From Leptothoe sp034932105 (GTDB lineage: Bacteria; Cyanobacteriota; Cyanobacteriia; Phormidesmidales; Phormidesmidaceae), in the NCBI RefSeq assembly GCF_034932105.1, contig NZ_JAYGIG010000006.1, forward strand, positions 29,862-93,861: a DNA stretch of 64,000 nucleotides, in the 5' to 3' direction. Positions 33,475-41,408 of the stretch are shown one piece after another (the first letter of the stretch is position 1; every line of letters begins with the position of its first letter). The notes under the pieces were generated by a model. That model worked only from the letters and a program-made list of their open reading frames with translations. It was not told the origin of the DNA and ran no database searches. A program made the position numbers and the translations under genes.

Positions 33475-34506
33475 CTACGCAGATTTTGAGGTAGCCTTTG
33501 CAGGTTCAATGCCAACTGCGGTTAAGTCGGAATGAATCATTAGCTGTACTAGTTCATCAAAGGTTACCGATGGTTGCCAGTTGAGCTGTGTTTGAGCTTT
33601 TGTGGGATTGCCAATCAGTAAATCAACTTCTGTGGGTCGCAAATATCTCTCGTCAAAGGCAACATAGTCTTGCCAACGAAGATTTACATGACCAAAAGCC
33701 TTCTCTAAAAACTCTTCTACCGAATGGGTCTCGCCTGTGGCAACAACATAGTCGTCGGCTTTGTCCTGCTGCAACATCAGCCACATCGCCTTGACATAGT
33801 CCTTTGCATAGCCCCAGTCCCGTTTTGCATCTAAGTTACCCATATAGAGCTTTTTCTGGGTGCCAGCTACGATTCGAGCTACCGCACGGGTGATTTTTCG
33901 GGTCACAAATGTTTCCCCGCGTCTTGGCGACTCATGGTTGAATAAAATACCGTTACAGGCAAATAAGTCGTAGGATTCGCGGTAGTTGACCGTTTGCCAA
34001 TGGGCGAACACTTTGGCGCAGGCATAGGGGCTACGGGGATAAAATGGCGTGGTCTCCGTTTGAGGCACAGCCTGTACTTTGCCAAACATTTCAGATGACC
34101 CAGCCTGGTAAAAGCGCACTTCATTGCTGGTGCGTTGTTGGTAATCGCGGATGGCCTCTAGCAAACGCAGTGTTCCCATGCCGACTGTATCTGCCGTATA
34201 TTCTGGAGAGTCAAAGCTAACTCGAACATGGGATTGGGCACCCAGGTTATAGACTTCACAAGGCTGCACTTGTTCTAAAACGCGGCGGATCATAGTACCG
34301 TCATTTAGATCGCCATAGTGTAGAAATAGCCGAGTATCCTCTTTATGTGGATCAGTATAAATATGATCGATACGGTCAGTATTAAATGTAGATGCCCGTC
34401 GAATAATTCCGTGAACTTCGTAGTTTTTCTCTAAAAGTAGTTCGGCTAAGTAAGACCCGTCTTGACCTGTAATTCCAGTGATTAATGCACATTTTGGTTT
34501 AGACAT
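33475..34506 (-). CDS. gmd: GDP-mannose 4,6-dehydratase
   Basis: A 343-residue SDR-superfamily enzyme that converts GDP-mannose to GDP-4-keto-6-deoxymannose, the precursor of GDP-fucose and GDP-rhamnose. The NADP-binding loop is GITGQDGSYLAELLLEK, with GIIRRASTFNTDRIDHIY following. AGSSEMFGKVQAVPQTE, the catalytic Y-x3-K in PRSPYACAKVFAHW, and FNHESPRRGETFVTRKI are all as in classical Gmd. A second, shorter dehydratase gene starts 123 bp away in the opposite direction. No GDP-fucose synthase gene is in the window. Confidence 0.95.
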   Translation of the reverse strand: MSKPKCALITGITGQDGSYLAELLLEKNYEVHGIIRRASTFNTDRIDHIYTDPHKEDTRLFLHYGDLNDGTMIRRVLEQVQPCEVYNLGAQSHVRVSFDSPEYTADTVGMGTLRLLEAIRDYQQRTSNEVRFYQAGSSEMFGKVQAVPQTETTPFYPRSPYACAKVFAHWQTVNYRESYDLFACNGILFNHESPRRGETFVTRKITRAVARIVAGTQKKLYMGNLDAKRDWGYAKDYVKAMWLMLQQDKADDYVVATGETHSVEEFLEKAFGHVNLRWQDYVAFDERYLRPTEVDLLIGNPTKAQTQLNWQPSVTFDELVQLMIHSDLTAVGIEPAKATSKSA

Positions 34507-34629
34507 GTTCTTACTTTGTCCCTAACTGATTAGTCGCAAAACACATTAACTCAGTTTGGTAAAAAACTTAAGAAAAAACTGTAAATATTGCTATGGTTGT
34601 TTACGTTATCTCCATAGTTTTTTGAGTTC

Positions 34630-35601
34630 GTGGCAAAAAAAGCACTGATTACCGGATTGACGGGGCAAGACGGGTCTTATCTTGCAGAGCTTCTGCTAGA
34701 TAAGGGGTATGAGGTGTATGGGATGGTCCGTCGTTCTAGCTCTAGTGGTTTTGGTCGCATTAGTCACTTTGCCGATAAGATTCACATTATCTCTGGGGAT
34801 TTGCTAGACCAGTTTTCGCTGATGGATGCCATTGATCAGGCCCAGCCGGACGAGATCTATAACCTGGCCTCCCAAAGCTATGTGCCATTGTCCTGGACGC
34901 AACCAGCGCTGACGGCTGAATATACTGCTATTGGTGTATCTCGCTTGTTAGAGGCGATCCGTCGGTGTAAGCCGGACGCAAGGCTTTACCAAGCCTCAAG
35001 TAGTGAGGTGTTTGGCCAGCCGGATGAGTCACCCCAGACGGAGCGGACGGCGTTTCGACCCCGCAACCCCTATGGGGTGGCTAAGGCCTATGCCCATTGG
35101 ATGACGATCAACTATCGGCAGCAGTACGGCCTCTATGCCTGTTGCGGCATTACCTATACCCATGAGTCGCCCCGGCGCGGTGCGGAATTTGTTTTTCGGA
35201 AGATTACCCGTGGGGCAGTGAAAATTAAGTTGGGATTGGCCCATGAGCTGAAGCTGGGTAACCTGGACGCCCGTCGAGACTGGTGCCACGCGGAGGATGT
35301 GGTCAATGCCATGTGGATGATGCTCCAGCAGAACACGCCGGACGACTACATTATTGCTAGTGGTGAAACCCATACGGTGAAAGAGCTGGTGGATTTTGCG
35401 TTCTCTTCTGTGGGGTTGAATTGGCAGGATTATGTATCTGTTGATCCTGCTTTCTATCGACCGGATGAGCCGGTGACCTTGGCGGGTTCGATTGATAAAA
35501 TCAAGCGCGAAATTCAGTGGCAGCCAAAGTACTCTTTTGCCAAGTTGGTGGAAGCGATGGTAGAAAACGATCTGAAGGAACTAACAACTGCTGAGGATTA
35601 G
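34630..35601 (+). CDS. GDP-mannose 4,6-dehydratase-like SDR enzyme
   Basis: A 323-residue paralogue of the gmd product. Motifs are GLTGQDGSYLAELLLDKGYE, then ASSSEVFGQPDESPQTE, the Y-x3-K in RNPYGVAKAYAHW, and THESPRRGAEFVFRKITRG. It lacks about 20 residues in the region where classical Gmd has the RIDHIYTDPH loop. This corresponds to the short Gmd type found beside rmd-like genes. It may act on GDP-mannose or carry out a related dehydratase or reductase step. The start is a GTG with weak ribosome binding site, divergent from gmd. GC content is higher than in the glycosyltransferase genes to the left. Confidence 0.85.
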   Translation: MAKKALITGLTGQDGSYLAELLLDKGYEVYGMVRRSSSSGFGRISHFADKIHIISGDLLDQFSLMDAIDQAQPDEIYNLASQSYVPLSWTQPALTAEYTAIGVSRLLEAIRRCKPDARLYQASSSEVFGQPDESPQTERTAFRPRNPYGVAKAYAHWMTINYRQQYGLYACCGITYTHESPRRGAEFVFRKITRGAVKIKLGLAHELKLGNLDARRDWCHAEDVVNAMWMMLQQNTPDDYIIASGETHTVKELVDFAFSSVGLNWQDYVSVDPAFYRPDEPVTLAGSIDKIKREIQWQPKYSFAKLVEAMVENDLKELTTAED

Positions 35602-35724
35602 ATCCGTGGGTATGAAGAACTTGATTTTCGTTGTTTGGGGGCATAGATTGGCCGTCAATGGGCCAAAGCTGTTTGTTTCTGTTGGTCAACTTCCATTAGT
35701 TTAGCTAGCGTCTTGAATCTGTTT

Positions 35725-35730
35725 GAGGAG
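35725..35730 (+). promoter_or_regulatory. Shine-Dalgarno site fixing a TTG start of rfbB
   Basis: GAGGAG followed by AGG lies just before TTG at 35737. No ATG or GTG exists upstream of the NAD-binding motif, so TTG initiation is the only reasonable choice. Confidence 0.65.
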
Positions 35731-35736
35731 AGGCCG

Positions 35737-36810
35737 TTGAAAACTCAAAGGGTCCTAATTACGGGTGGAGCTGGTTTTATTGGTTGTAACTTTGTTCGCT
35801 CTTGCTGTCAGGATGCTGGAGCGACAATCGTTTTAGATGCTCTTACCTATGCTGGTAATCGTGCCACACTTGCGGACTTAGAAGGGCCAGAGAATTTTGC
35901 TTTTGTGGAGGGTGATATCTGTGACTCGGTGCTGGTATCTAAATTACTTACCCAATATGCTATTGATACTGTTATTCACTTTGCTGCTGAATCTCACGTT
36001 GATCGGTCTATCTCTTCTCCTGCGGTGTTTGTACACACTAATGTGGTGGGGACTTTTACTCTCCTTGAGGCGTTTCGACACCATTGGGAGGATGAGGGAA
36101 AACCTGAGGGTTTTCGCTTTTTACATGTCTCGACAGATGAGGTGTTTGGCAGTTTAAATTTTGATGATCCACCATTTAGTGAAACAGCTCCCTACGCTCC
36201 TAATAGCCCTTACGCAGCGTCGAAGGCTGGTAGCGATCACCTAGTGAGAGCTTATTTTCATACCTATGGTTTACCGACACTGATCACAAATTGTTCTAAT
36301 AACTATGGGCCTTATCAGTTTCCTGAAAAGCTGATTCCGTTGATGTGTTTGAATATTTTGCTGGGTAAGCCGTTGCCGGTGTATGGGGATGGGCAGAATA
36401 TTCGGGATTGGTTGCATGTGGAGGATCATTGTAGTGCGATCGCAACCGTCCTACAAAAAGCAGCCCCCGGCGCAACCTACAACATTGGCGGCAACAATCA
36501 AGTCAAAAACATTGACATCGTTGAACAGCTTTGTGCCCTCATGGATGAATTAGGAGGAGACCTACCCACATCTCCATCTAGGGAGCTAATTACCTTTGTG
36601 CCCGATCGACCGGGGCACGATCGTCGCTATGCCATGGACATCGCCAAAATTCAGCGAGAACTGGGCTGGTCACCCAGCTATGACTTTGCCACTGGACTCA
36701 GGCATACGGTGCAATGGTATCTGAGCCACCGTGATTGGTGGCAACCCCTATTGTCAGATCAGTATCAAACCTATTACGCAGACCTTTATGGTGATCGGGC
36801 CGCTCTTTAA
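35737..36810 (+). CDS. rfbB: dTDP-glucose 4,6-dehydratase
   Basis: About 357 residues of the extended SDR family. The NAD-binding motif VLITGGAGFIGCNFVRS starts five residues in. FAAESHVDRSI, HVSTDEVFGSL (with the catalytic Asp-Glu pair), Y-x3-K in APNSPYAASKAGSDHLVRAY, and NCSNNYGPYQFPEKLIPLM are all diagnostic. It makes dTDP-4-keto-6-deoxyglucose for rhamnose and related sugars. No rfbA, rfbC or rfbD genes are in the window. Codon and strand composition change sharply at the HIP1 site at 36436: the first two thirds are T/G-rich and the last third A/C-rich, as if the gene were a mosaic. Confidence 0.95.
   Translation: MKTQRVLITGGAGFIGCNFVRSCCQDAGATIVLDALTYAGNRATLADLEGPENFAFVEGDICDSVLVSKLLTQYAIDTVIHFAAESHVDRSISSPAVFVHTNVVGTFTLLEAFRHHWEDEGKPEGFRFLHVSTDEVFGSLNFDDPPFSETAPYAPNSPYAASKAGSDHLVRAYFHTYGLPTLITNCSNNYGPYQFPEKLIPLMCLNILLGKPLPVYGDGQNIRDWLHVEDHCSAIATVLQKAAPGATYNIGGNNQVKNIDIVEQLCALMDELGGDLPTSPSRELITFVPDRPGHDRRYAMDIAKIQRELGWSPSYDFATGLRHTVQWYLSHRDWWQPLLSDQYQTYYADLYGDRAAL
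36436..36443. repeat. HIP1 octamer at a strand-composition flip inside rfbB
   Basis: GCGATCGC. G+T is 42 of 60 on the left and 18 of 60 on the right. It is the first HIP1 I see after a gap of about 14.5 kb. Confidence 0.9.
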
Positions 36811-36914
36811 TCCTTTAACCGTTACAGACATGATCCAGGGCCTAGCGATGGTGGAGCATGAGCTGCGGGAACTCATGGAGCAGTCCGATTAAACCTGGTG
36901 GGTTCTGGGAACGG

Positions 36915-38219
36915 TTATGGCTTAGTTGCTGGATGATGGCGGCCATGGAGAATGATTTCTTGATGGCGAATGGCGGCGTTGGCCACTTCCCAGGGAAACG
37001 TAAACGATTGGAATGATTCTGGTGAGATACGGTCGATATCGAGATCGACAATCACTTTTCTGAGGATGTCCAGCAGCTGCTGTCGGAGACTTTGCAGTTC
37101 AGCAAAATCTTGGGCCTGTTCTATTTTTTCGATCAGGTCCAAGATTTGTAGGTTGTAGCGATCGGCGCGATCTTTTTGGTTGCTAATCAGCCACTGACGG
37201 CCTTGCCAAAGGCTGGAGCAAAGCAAAATGCTGACGGACATGAGGAGGCCAATGGGTTCGGCGTAGGTGACTAAAAAACTGGGGTTATCTTGGGTGTAGT
37301 AGGCGCGCGCGCCCTCGTGGAGGGGAAAGCCTAGGTTTTGGCTAACGTCTGGGGACTGGATATTGGCGGTGCGAGGATTGATGCGGATCAGTTCGTTGCG
37401 ATGTTCGTAGAGAATGCGGGTGATGGCTTTGACCACATCGGGATTGACATCAACGTTGGCGATCAGTAACGCGCTGACGGCTACAACGGATAAATCTTGG
37501 GGGGGAATAGGGGAGCCGCCGTCGTAGCTACCCTTGGGGATGACGGTGGATTTTAGGTAGGGCTGGGTGAGTTGTAAGGCCCCAATCTGGTCGATAGGTA
37601 CCAGTTTGAACTGGTTGGTGGCCAGTAACTCGGTGACTTCCTGATTGCCGAGGCCAATGATGCGAAATAGGGCGTCGACGCTACCGGCTTGGAGGGCGCG
37701 GTGGGCCTCGGTGCTAGTCATGGGCTGTACTTGAAAGTCGTTTGGGGTGAGACCATAGTGTTGACTGAGGGGCCAAAACAGATTGTAGGAACCGCTGCCT
37801 TTGGGCATGAGGGCAATGCGCTTGCCCCGCAGGTCTGTGGGGGTATTGATGCTGGCTCCCTGAGCTGTGATCAGGTGAAACATCTCGGGATAGAGCTGGG
37901 CGATGGCGCGCACATTGGGCTGCACTGGCGTATTGTTTTGTACCAAGGCGAGATCGACGGTGTGGCTGTGGATGTCGTCCATGTTTTGGTTGGAGCCATC
38001 GGATTCGAGCACCTCAACGCGAATTTTGGGCTCATTGGTTTCGACTACTTGGGCGATGGCTTGACCAAAGGCGTAGTATTCTCCTGTAGTGCCTCCGGTG
38101 GCGAGACGGATGGTGTAGGTCCGGTTTTGGTCGTGGAACAGTTTGAGGATGGATGCGATCGCAACTCCCACACTCACCGCTGCGACCAAACCCAATCCCC
38201 AGCGTCCCCATTTCCCCAT
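36915..38219 (-). CDS. TAXI-family TRAP transporter substrate-binding protein
   Basis: A 434-residue protein. An N-terminal membrane anchor (about 6-26) precedes the TAXI binding-protein domain: TIRLATGGTTGEYYAFGQAI, then VDLALVQNNTPVQPNVRAIA, and TPTDLRGKRIALMPKGSGSY. A second transmembrane helix near residue 325 (PIGLLMSVSILLCSSLW) and a cytoplasmic helical tail follow. This form is common in cyanobacteria and differs from free periplasmic TAXI proteins. The ligand is probably an organic acid or amino acid, but no TRAP permease gene is adjacent. It is 4 nt from the DUF815 ATPase gene upstream, which suggests an operon. Confidence 0.85.
   Translation of the reverse strand: MGKWGRWGLGLVAAVSVGVAIASILKLFHDQNRTYTIRLATGGTTGEYYAFGQAIAQVVETNEPKIRVEVLESDGSNQNMDDIHSHTVDLALVQNNTPVQPNVRAIAQLYPEMFHLITAQGASINTPTDLRGKRIALMPKGSGSYNLFWPLSQHYGLTPNDFQVQPMTSTEAHRALQAGSVDALFRIIGLGNQEVTELLATNQFKLVPIDQIGALQLTQPYLKSTVIPKGSYDGGSPIPPQDLSVVAVSALLIANVDVNPDVVKAITRILYEHRNELIRINPRTANIQSPDVSQNLGFPLHEGARAYYTQDNPSFLVTYAEPIGLLMSVSILLCSSLWQGRQWLISNQKDRADRYNLQILDLIEKIEQAQDFAELQSLRQQLLDILRKVIVDLDIDRISPESFQSFTFPWEVANAAIRHQEIILHGRHHPATKP
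38155..38162. repeat. HIP1 octamer at a strand-composition flip
   Basis: GCGATCGC near the 5' end of the TAXI gene. G+T is 42 of 60 on the left and 17 of 60 on the right. Confidence 0.9.
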
Positions 38220-38223
38220 TGTT

Positions 38224-39522
38224 TTATTCCCCGTTACCCAAGGCTAATTCTGCCGATAGAAAATCCATAAACTGGCGAGCGCTCCTGCCTGAACGGCCAT
38301 TGTGGCGGGTGGCCCACTGTTTGGCCCGATAGTCCAAATCATCTAGCGGCAAATCCAGGTCAGCTTGCTGGGCCAGGTGGTGCACAATCTCTAGATAGGT
38401 TACTTGGTCGGCGGCTTCAAAGGTTAATGTGAGACCAAACCGATCGCTAAAAGAGAGTTTTTCCTGCACCGTATCCCAAGATTTCAGTTCATCTGCTTCG
38501 CTAGGGCGGGGCCGATCGGCGAAAAACTCTCGCACTAGATGCCGTCGATTTGAGGTGGCATAGACCACCACATTTTGAGGCCGTCGAGTCAGCCCACCTT
38601 CTAGGACAACCTTGAGTGCCTTAAATGCGTCATCGTCCTCCTCAAACGACAGATCGTCGACAAAGATAATAAACTTTTGTGGTTGAGGTCGCAGGTAGTC
38701 TACGATCACCGGCAGGTCATGGAGATCTGCCTTTGACACTTCAATCAACCGCAGACCCCGGCTGGCATATTTATTGAGCAGGGCCTTGATTAAGGATGAC
38801 TTGCCAGAGCCTCGGCTGCCATAAAGCAGCACATTCAGTGCACTCAATCCAGCGAGCAAGAATTCAGTATTTTTGACCAGCGTGGCTTTAGGCCCGTCAT
38901 AGGCCGCCAGCTCATCTAGGCGAATGGGATCGGGATCGGCAATGCCCAAGAGTTGGCCCTGCTGCCAGCGAAAACCCTGGAACTGGCCAAACTGCCCAGA
39001 GCCCTCCTGCTGGTAGTAGGTGACTAAGTTAGGAATTCCCGCTGCCCAGTTTGGGGAGAGGTCTACGGGCAGAGGCTCGGGAGTTAGGGACCATACGACC
39101 GGTGCCTGAGTAAGCTGACAGGCTGCTTGGACGCATTCACTAATGTGACTCGGGGATAGGTTGTATAACGCCTGAAGAATCTGCAAATCGTGGCGAACAG
39201 CGGTGATTAGGGGCACCGGCAGTGCCGCTAAGGGTAAATGCTGGGCCGCTCGGGTAAAGGCATTATCTGCAATGAGAATCTGCTTAATGAGATAATCTCC
39301 CCAGCTGATGCCGGTGTCGGCAAGCGCCTGAAACCATTGACCATAGGCGGTTAGGCAGTAGGCGCGCTCGTTGGTTAAGCCCTTGCTAGTGTTCAGGGCC
39401 TCTAGTAAGGAAAAAAAGGTATGGCCCACCGTATTATCGAGGACGGCCTGGTAAAGTAACAGTGAGGCTGCCTGTTGCCGATACTGAGTGATGGTGGCTG
39501 TTGTCGCTCCAAATGTCTTCAT
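38224..39522 (-). CDS. DUF815-family AAA ATPase
   Basis: About 432 residues. The N-terminal half is helical and specific to this family. The C-terminal half is an AAA-type ATPase of the DUF815 family, with Walker A YGSRGSGKSSLIKALLNKY, Walker B FIIFVDDLSFEEDDDAFK, and a sensor region VVYATSNRRHLVREFFADR. RSGRSARQFMDF is near the C-terminus. The cellular role of DUF815 proteins is unknown. The ATG at 39522 is chosen over a TTG two codons earlier. Its start codon is only 14 bp from that of the divergent TMEM14-like gene, so each promoter must lie in the other gene. Confidence 0.8.
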   Translation of the reverse strand: MKTFGATTATITQYRQQAASLLLYQAVLDNTVGHTFFSLLEALNTSKGLTNERAYCLTAYGQWFQALADTGISWGDYLIKQILIADNAFTRAAQHLPLAALPVPLITAVRHDLQILQALYNLSPSHISECVQAACQLTQAPVVWSLTPEPLPVDLSPNWAAGIPNLVTYYQQEGSGQFGQFQGFRWQQGQLLGIADPDPIRLDELAAYDGPKATLVKNTEFLLAGLSALNVLLYGSRGSGKSSLIKALLNKYASRGLRLIEVSKADLHDLPVIVDYLRPQPQKFIIFVDDLSFEEDDDAFKALKVVLEGGLTRRPQNVVVYATSNRRHLVREFFADRPRPSEADELKSWDTVQEKLSFSDRFGLTLTFEAADQVTYLEIVHHLAQQADLDLPLDDLDYRAKQWATRHNGRSGRSARQFMDFLSAELALGNGE

Positions 39523-39536
39523 CCCCAATCTGCCCT

Positions 39537-39839
39537 ATGTCACTAGCACTTATCATCGCATTGATTTACGGCATCCTCGCCATGGTCGGTGGTGTCGTTG
39601 GCTATCTAAAGGCCCGCAGTCTGCCATCGCTGATTTCTGGCATTGTCAGTGGTCTCTTGTTATTGATTGGCGCATTGCGGGCGGCGCAGGGGATTGCCAG
39701 TGGTCTGTGGGTGGTCAAGATTGTGACCCTGGTGCTGGTGGTGGTGTTTATTATTCGGTTGGTGAAGACGAAAAAGTTTATGCCTGCTGGGTTAATGGTG
39801 ATCGGCGGAATTGCTACCCTAATTGGGGTATTGGTCTAA
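39537..39839 (+). CDS. TMEM14-family small membrane protein
   Basis: A 100-residue protein with four hydrophobic segments, starting MSLALIIALIYGILAMVGGV. The glycine-rich pattern GGVVGYLKARSLPSLISGIV and the end KFMPAGLMVIGGIATL match the TMEM14/UPF0136 family. Plant relatives of this family in the chloroplast envelope (FAX) are linked to fatty-acid export, which makes a lipid-transport role plausible here but unproven. The ATG at 39537 is preferred; an earlier in-frame start would overlap the divergent ATPase gene. Confidence 0.8.
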   Translation: MSLALIIALIYGILAMVGGVVGYLKARSLPSLISGIVSGLLLLIGALRAAQGIASGLWVVKIVTLVLVVVFIIRLVKTKKFMPAGLMVIGGIATLIGVLV

Positions 39840-39870
39840 AAGAAAGACAGCAGATAAAAGACAGCAGACC

Positions 39871-40065
39871 ATGGACGACGATCTTTTATTCATGACCTGC
39901 GAGCAGCTATTGGCAGAGGTCAAACGACTACAAACCGGGAGTCCCCAGATCAACAAGGAGCTGATTTCTCCAAAACAAATGCAGAATTTGGCCCTGTCGC
40001 TAGAGGCTGACAGACTGAACGCCCAACCCTGGTTGCCCATTGGGCACCAGGCGACCCAGCTCTAA
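39871..40065 (+). CDS. Small hypothetical protein overlapping the epimerase gene
   Basis: A 64-residue frame from ATG 39871. The start MDDDLLFMTCEQLLAEVKRL resembles a small cyanobacterial family whose members begin with MT-x-EQLLAEV-x-RLR, which is why I list it. The last 22 codons overlap the dipeptide epimerase gene on the opposite strand, which is unusual and lowers confidence. It follows the TMEM14-like gene by 31 bp. Confidence 0.4.
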   Translation: MDDDLLFMTCEQLLAEVKRLQTGSPQINKELISPKQMQNLALSLEADRLNAQPWLPIGHQATQL

Positions 40066-41052
40066 CTGAGCACCCATAAAAGGATCGTCTTTGAGGTTAA
40101 GGTGACTGTCGAGATCGAGATGGTCGGCTAGGGGCGACAGCTGGGCCAGGGCGGTATTTGCTAGGGCGCTGTCGGAGTAGCAGCCAAACATGACGCTAAG
40201 GCCACAGGCGCGGGCGGTGTGGATCATGCGGCGGGCTTCGGTGAGGCCGCCAGATTTCATCAGTTTGATGTTGATGCCGTCGATGCTCTGCGCTAGGGGC
40301 ATAATGTCGCGGCTAGTGAAGCAGCTTTCGTCGATAAAAATGGGTAACGGGGATTGGCGTTTGAGCTCGCCTAGCTGGTGGTTGTGGCTGACGGGGAGGG
40401 GTTGTTCTAGATAGGTGACGCCGCGCTCTGCAAGCCAGGGGGCCATGGTCTTGGCATCCTCTAGGGTCCAGCCGCCGTTGGCGTCGATGCTGATTTTGTC
40501 TTGGGGGCGAAATTCGGCCTGGAGGGCGCTGAACATGTCTTGGTCGGCGGTGATGCCTGCGGGACTGCCTAGTTTGATTTTGATGGATCGGAGATCGGGA
40601 TAGTCGGCGTGCCAGCGGCGGATGCGATCGCACGCTCCTGCCGGTGTACTGATGCCGACAGTGACTGCCGTCGGCCCAATGCGCTGACGGTCTAAACCCC
40701 ATAGCTGCCATAGGGGGAGACCGACTTTTTTACCGAGCCAGTCCCAGAGGGCAACGTCGATGGCGGCGCGGGCGGCTGAACAGGGAGCGATTTGATCTAG
40801 GCTTTCTTCAATGATTTGCCGGTCAAAGGGGTGGTAGAGGGAGATGCCAGCGGTGATGCGGTCGAGGTCTTGGGTGATGGTGTCAGTGGTCTGGGTTTGG
40901 TCGCCGATAGAGAAGGGAGTGGCTTCGCCGTAGCCGGTGATTTGGTCGGCGGTGATTTGGATAAAGAGGTTGGTGGATTGGGTGTTGGTGCCGCGACTGA
41001 TAGTGAGGGGGACTTTTTTATGGAGGGTGATGGGTTGGTAAGTGATTTCCAT
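40000..41052 (-). CDS. Enolase-superfamily dipeptide epimerase
   Basis: A 350-residue enzyme of the muconate-lactonising subgroup, closest in pattern to L-Ala-D/L-Glu epimerases. The catalytic KxK is in SIKIKLGSPAG. Metal ligands are in SIDANGGWTLEDA, TYLEQPLP and FIDESCFTSRD. The second catalytic lysine is in INIKLMKSGGLTEAR, and the substrate-binding DxD is in HLDLDSHLNLKDDP. It probably epimerises dipeptides from murein recycling. It could be confused with MenC, but the specificity motif DxD near the end favours the dipeptide epimerases. It ends within a small antisense frame. Confidence 0.85.
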   Translation of the reverse strand: MEITYQPITLHKKVPLTISRGTNTQSTNLFIQITADQITGYGEATPFSIGDQTQTTDTITQDLDRITAGISLYHPFDRQIIEESLDQIAPCSAARAAIDVALWDWLGKKVGLPLWQLWGLDRQRIGPTAVTVGISTPAGACDRIRRWHADYPDLRSIKIKLGSPAGITADQDMFSALQAEFRPQDKISIDANGGWTLEDAKTMAPWLAERGVTYLEQPLPVSHNHQLGELKRQSPLPIFIDESCFTSRDIMPLAQSIDGINIKLMKSGGLTEARRMIHTARACGLSVMFGCYSDSALANTALAQLSPLADHLDLDSHLNLKDDPFMGAQLELGRLVPNGQPGLGVQSVSL

Positions 41053-41408
41053 GGGTGAGTTTAAGAGGGAGGGATTAAGGGTATCGCCAATGGTGTGGGA
41101 GTTTTACTTTTCTGTGATGTGTCCCACAAAATTAAAAAAGCATAGGTTATGCCTTTACCCTCGGGTTAAAAATTTTCCTACCCGCGTACTCAAAGTCCCT
41201 CTCCCCTTGGGTTAAAAATTTTCCTACCCACGTACTCAAAGTCCCTCTCCCCCCGGGAGAGGGATTTAGGGTGAGGGCCCATCCCAAGGCCATAAATACC
41301 CCTCCATCAGCAGTTCTAAAGCCGCACTTCCTCCAACGACATACCCCAATAAATGTCTAATGGCTGAGCATTGAATCACTTTACCCAGACAGCAAAGTTA
41401 CATCAGAA
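41053..41408. other. Intergenic repeat-containing region
   Basis: Non-coding. It holds a 46-bp tandem duplication (41163-41254) and an adjoining hairpin-like CCCTCTCCC...GGGAGAGGG followed by ATTTAGGGTGAGGG. A related copy of the latter lies at about 56.7 kb. No gene is seen. Confidence 0.6.
41163..41254. repeat. Two-copy 46-bp tandem repeat with REP-like tail
   Basis: Units at 41163-41208 and 41209-41254 each read GGGTTAAAAATTTTCCTACC then a shared ACTCAAAGTCCCTCTCCCC. The following inverted GGGAGAGGGATTTAGGGTGA belongs to a repeat family seen again near 56.72 kb. Confidence 0.8.

Noticed and set aside
36831..36893. A 20-codon plus-strand frame after rfbB
   Set aside because: Too short, without a ribosome binding site or homology signal.
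40000..41052. Naming the enolase-superfamily enzyme MenC
   Set aside because: The DxD near the C-terminus and the motif set fit dipeptide epimerases better than o-succinylbenzoate synthase.
41163..41254. The 46-bp duplication as a CRISPR array
   Set aside because: Only two adjacent copies, no spacers and no cas genes.
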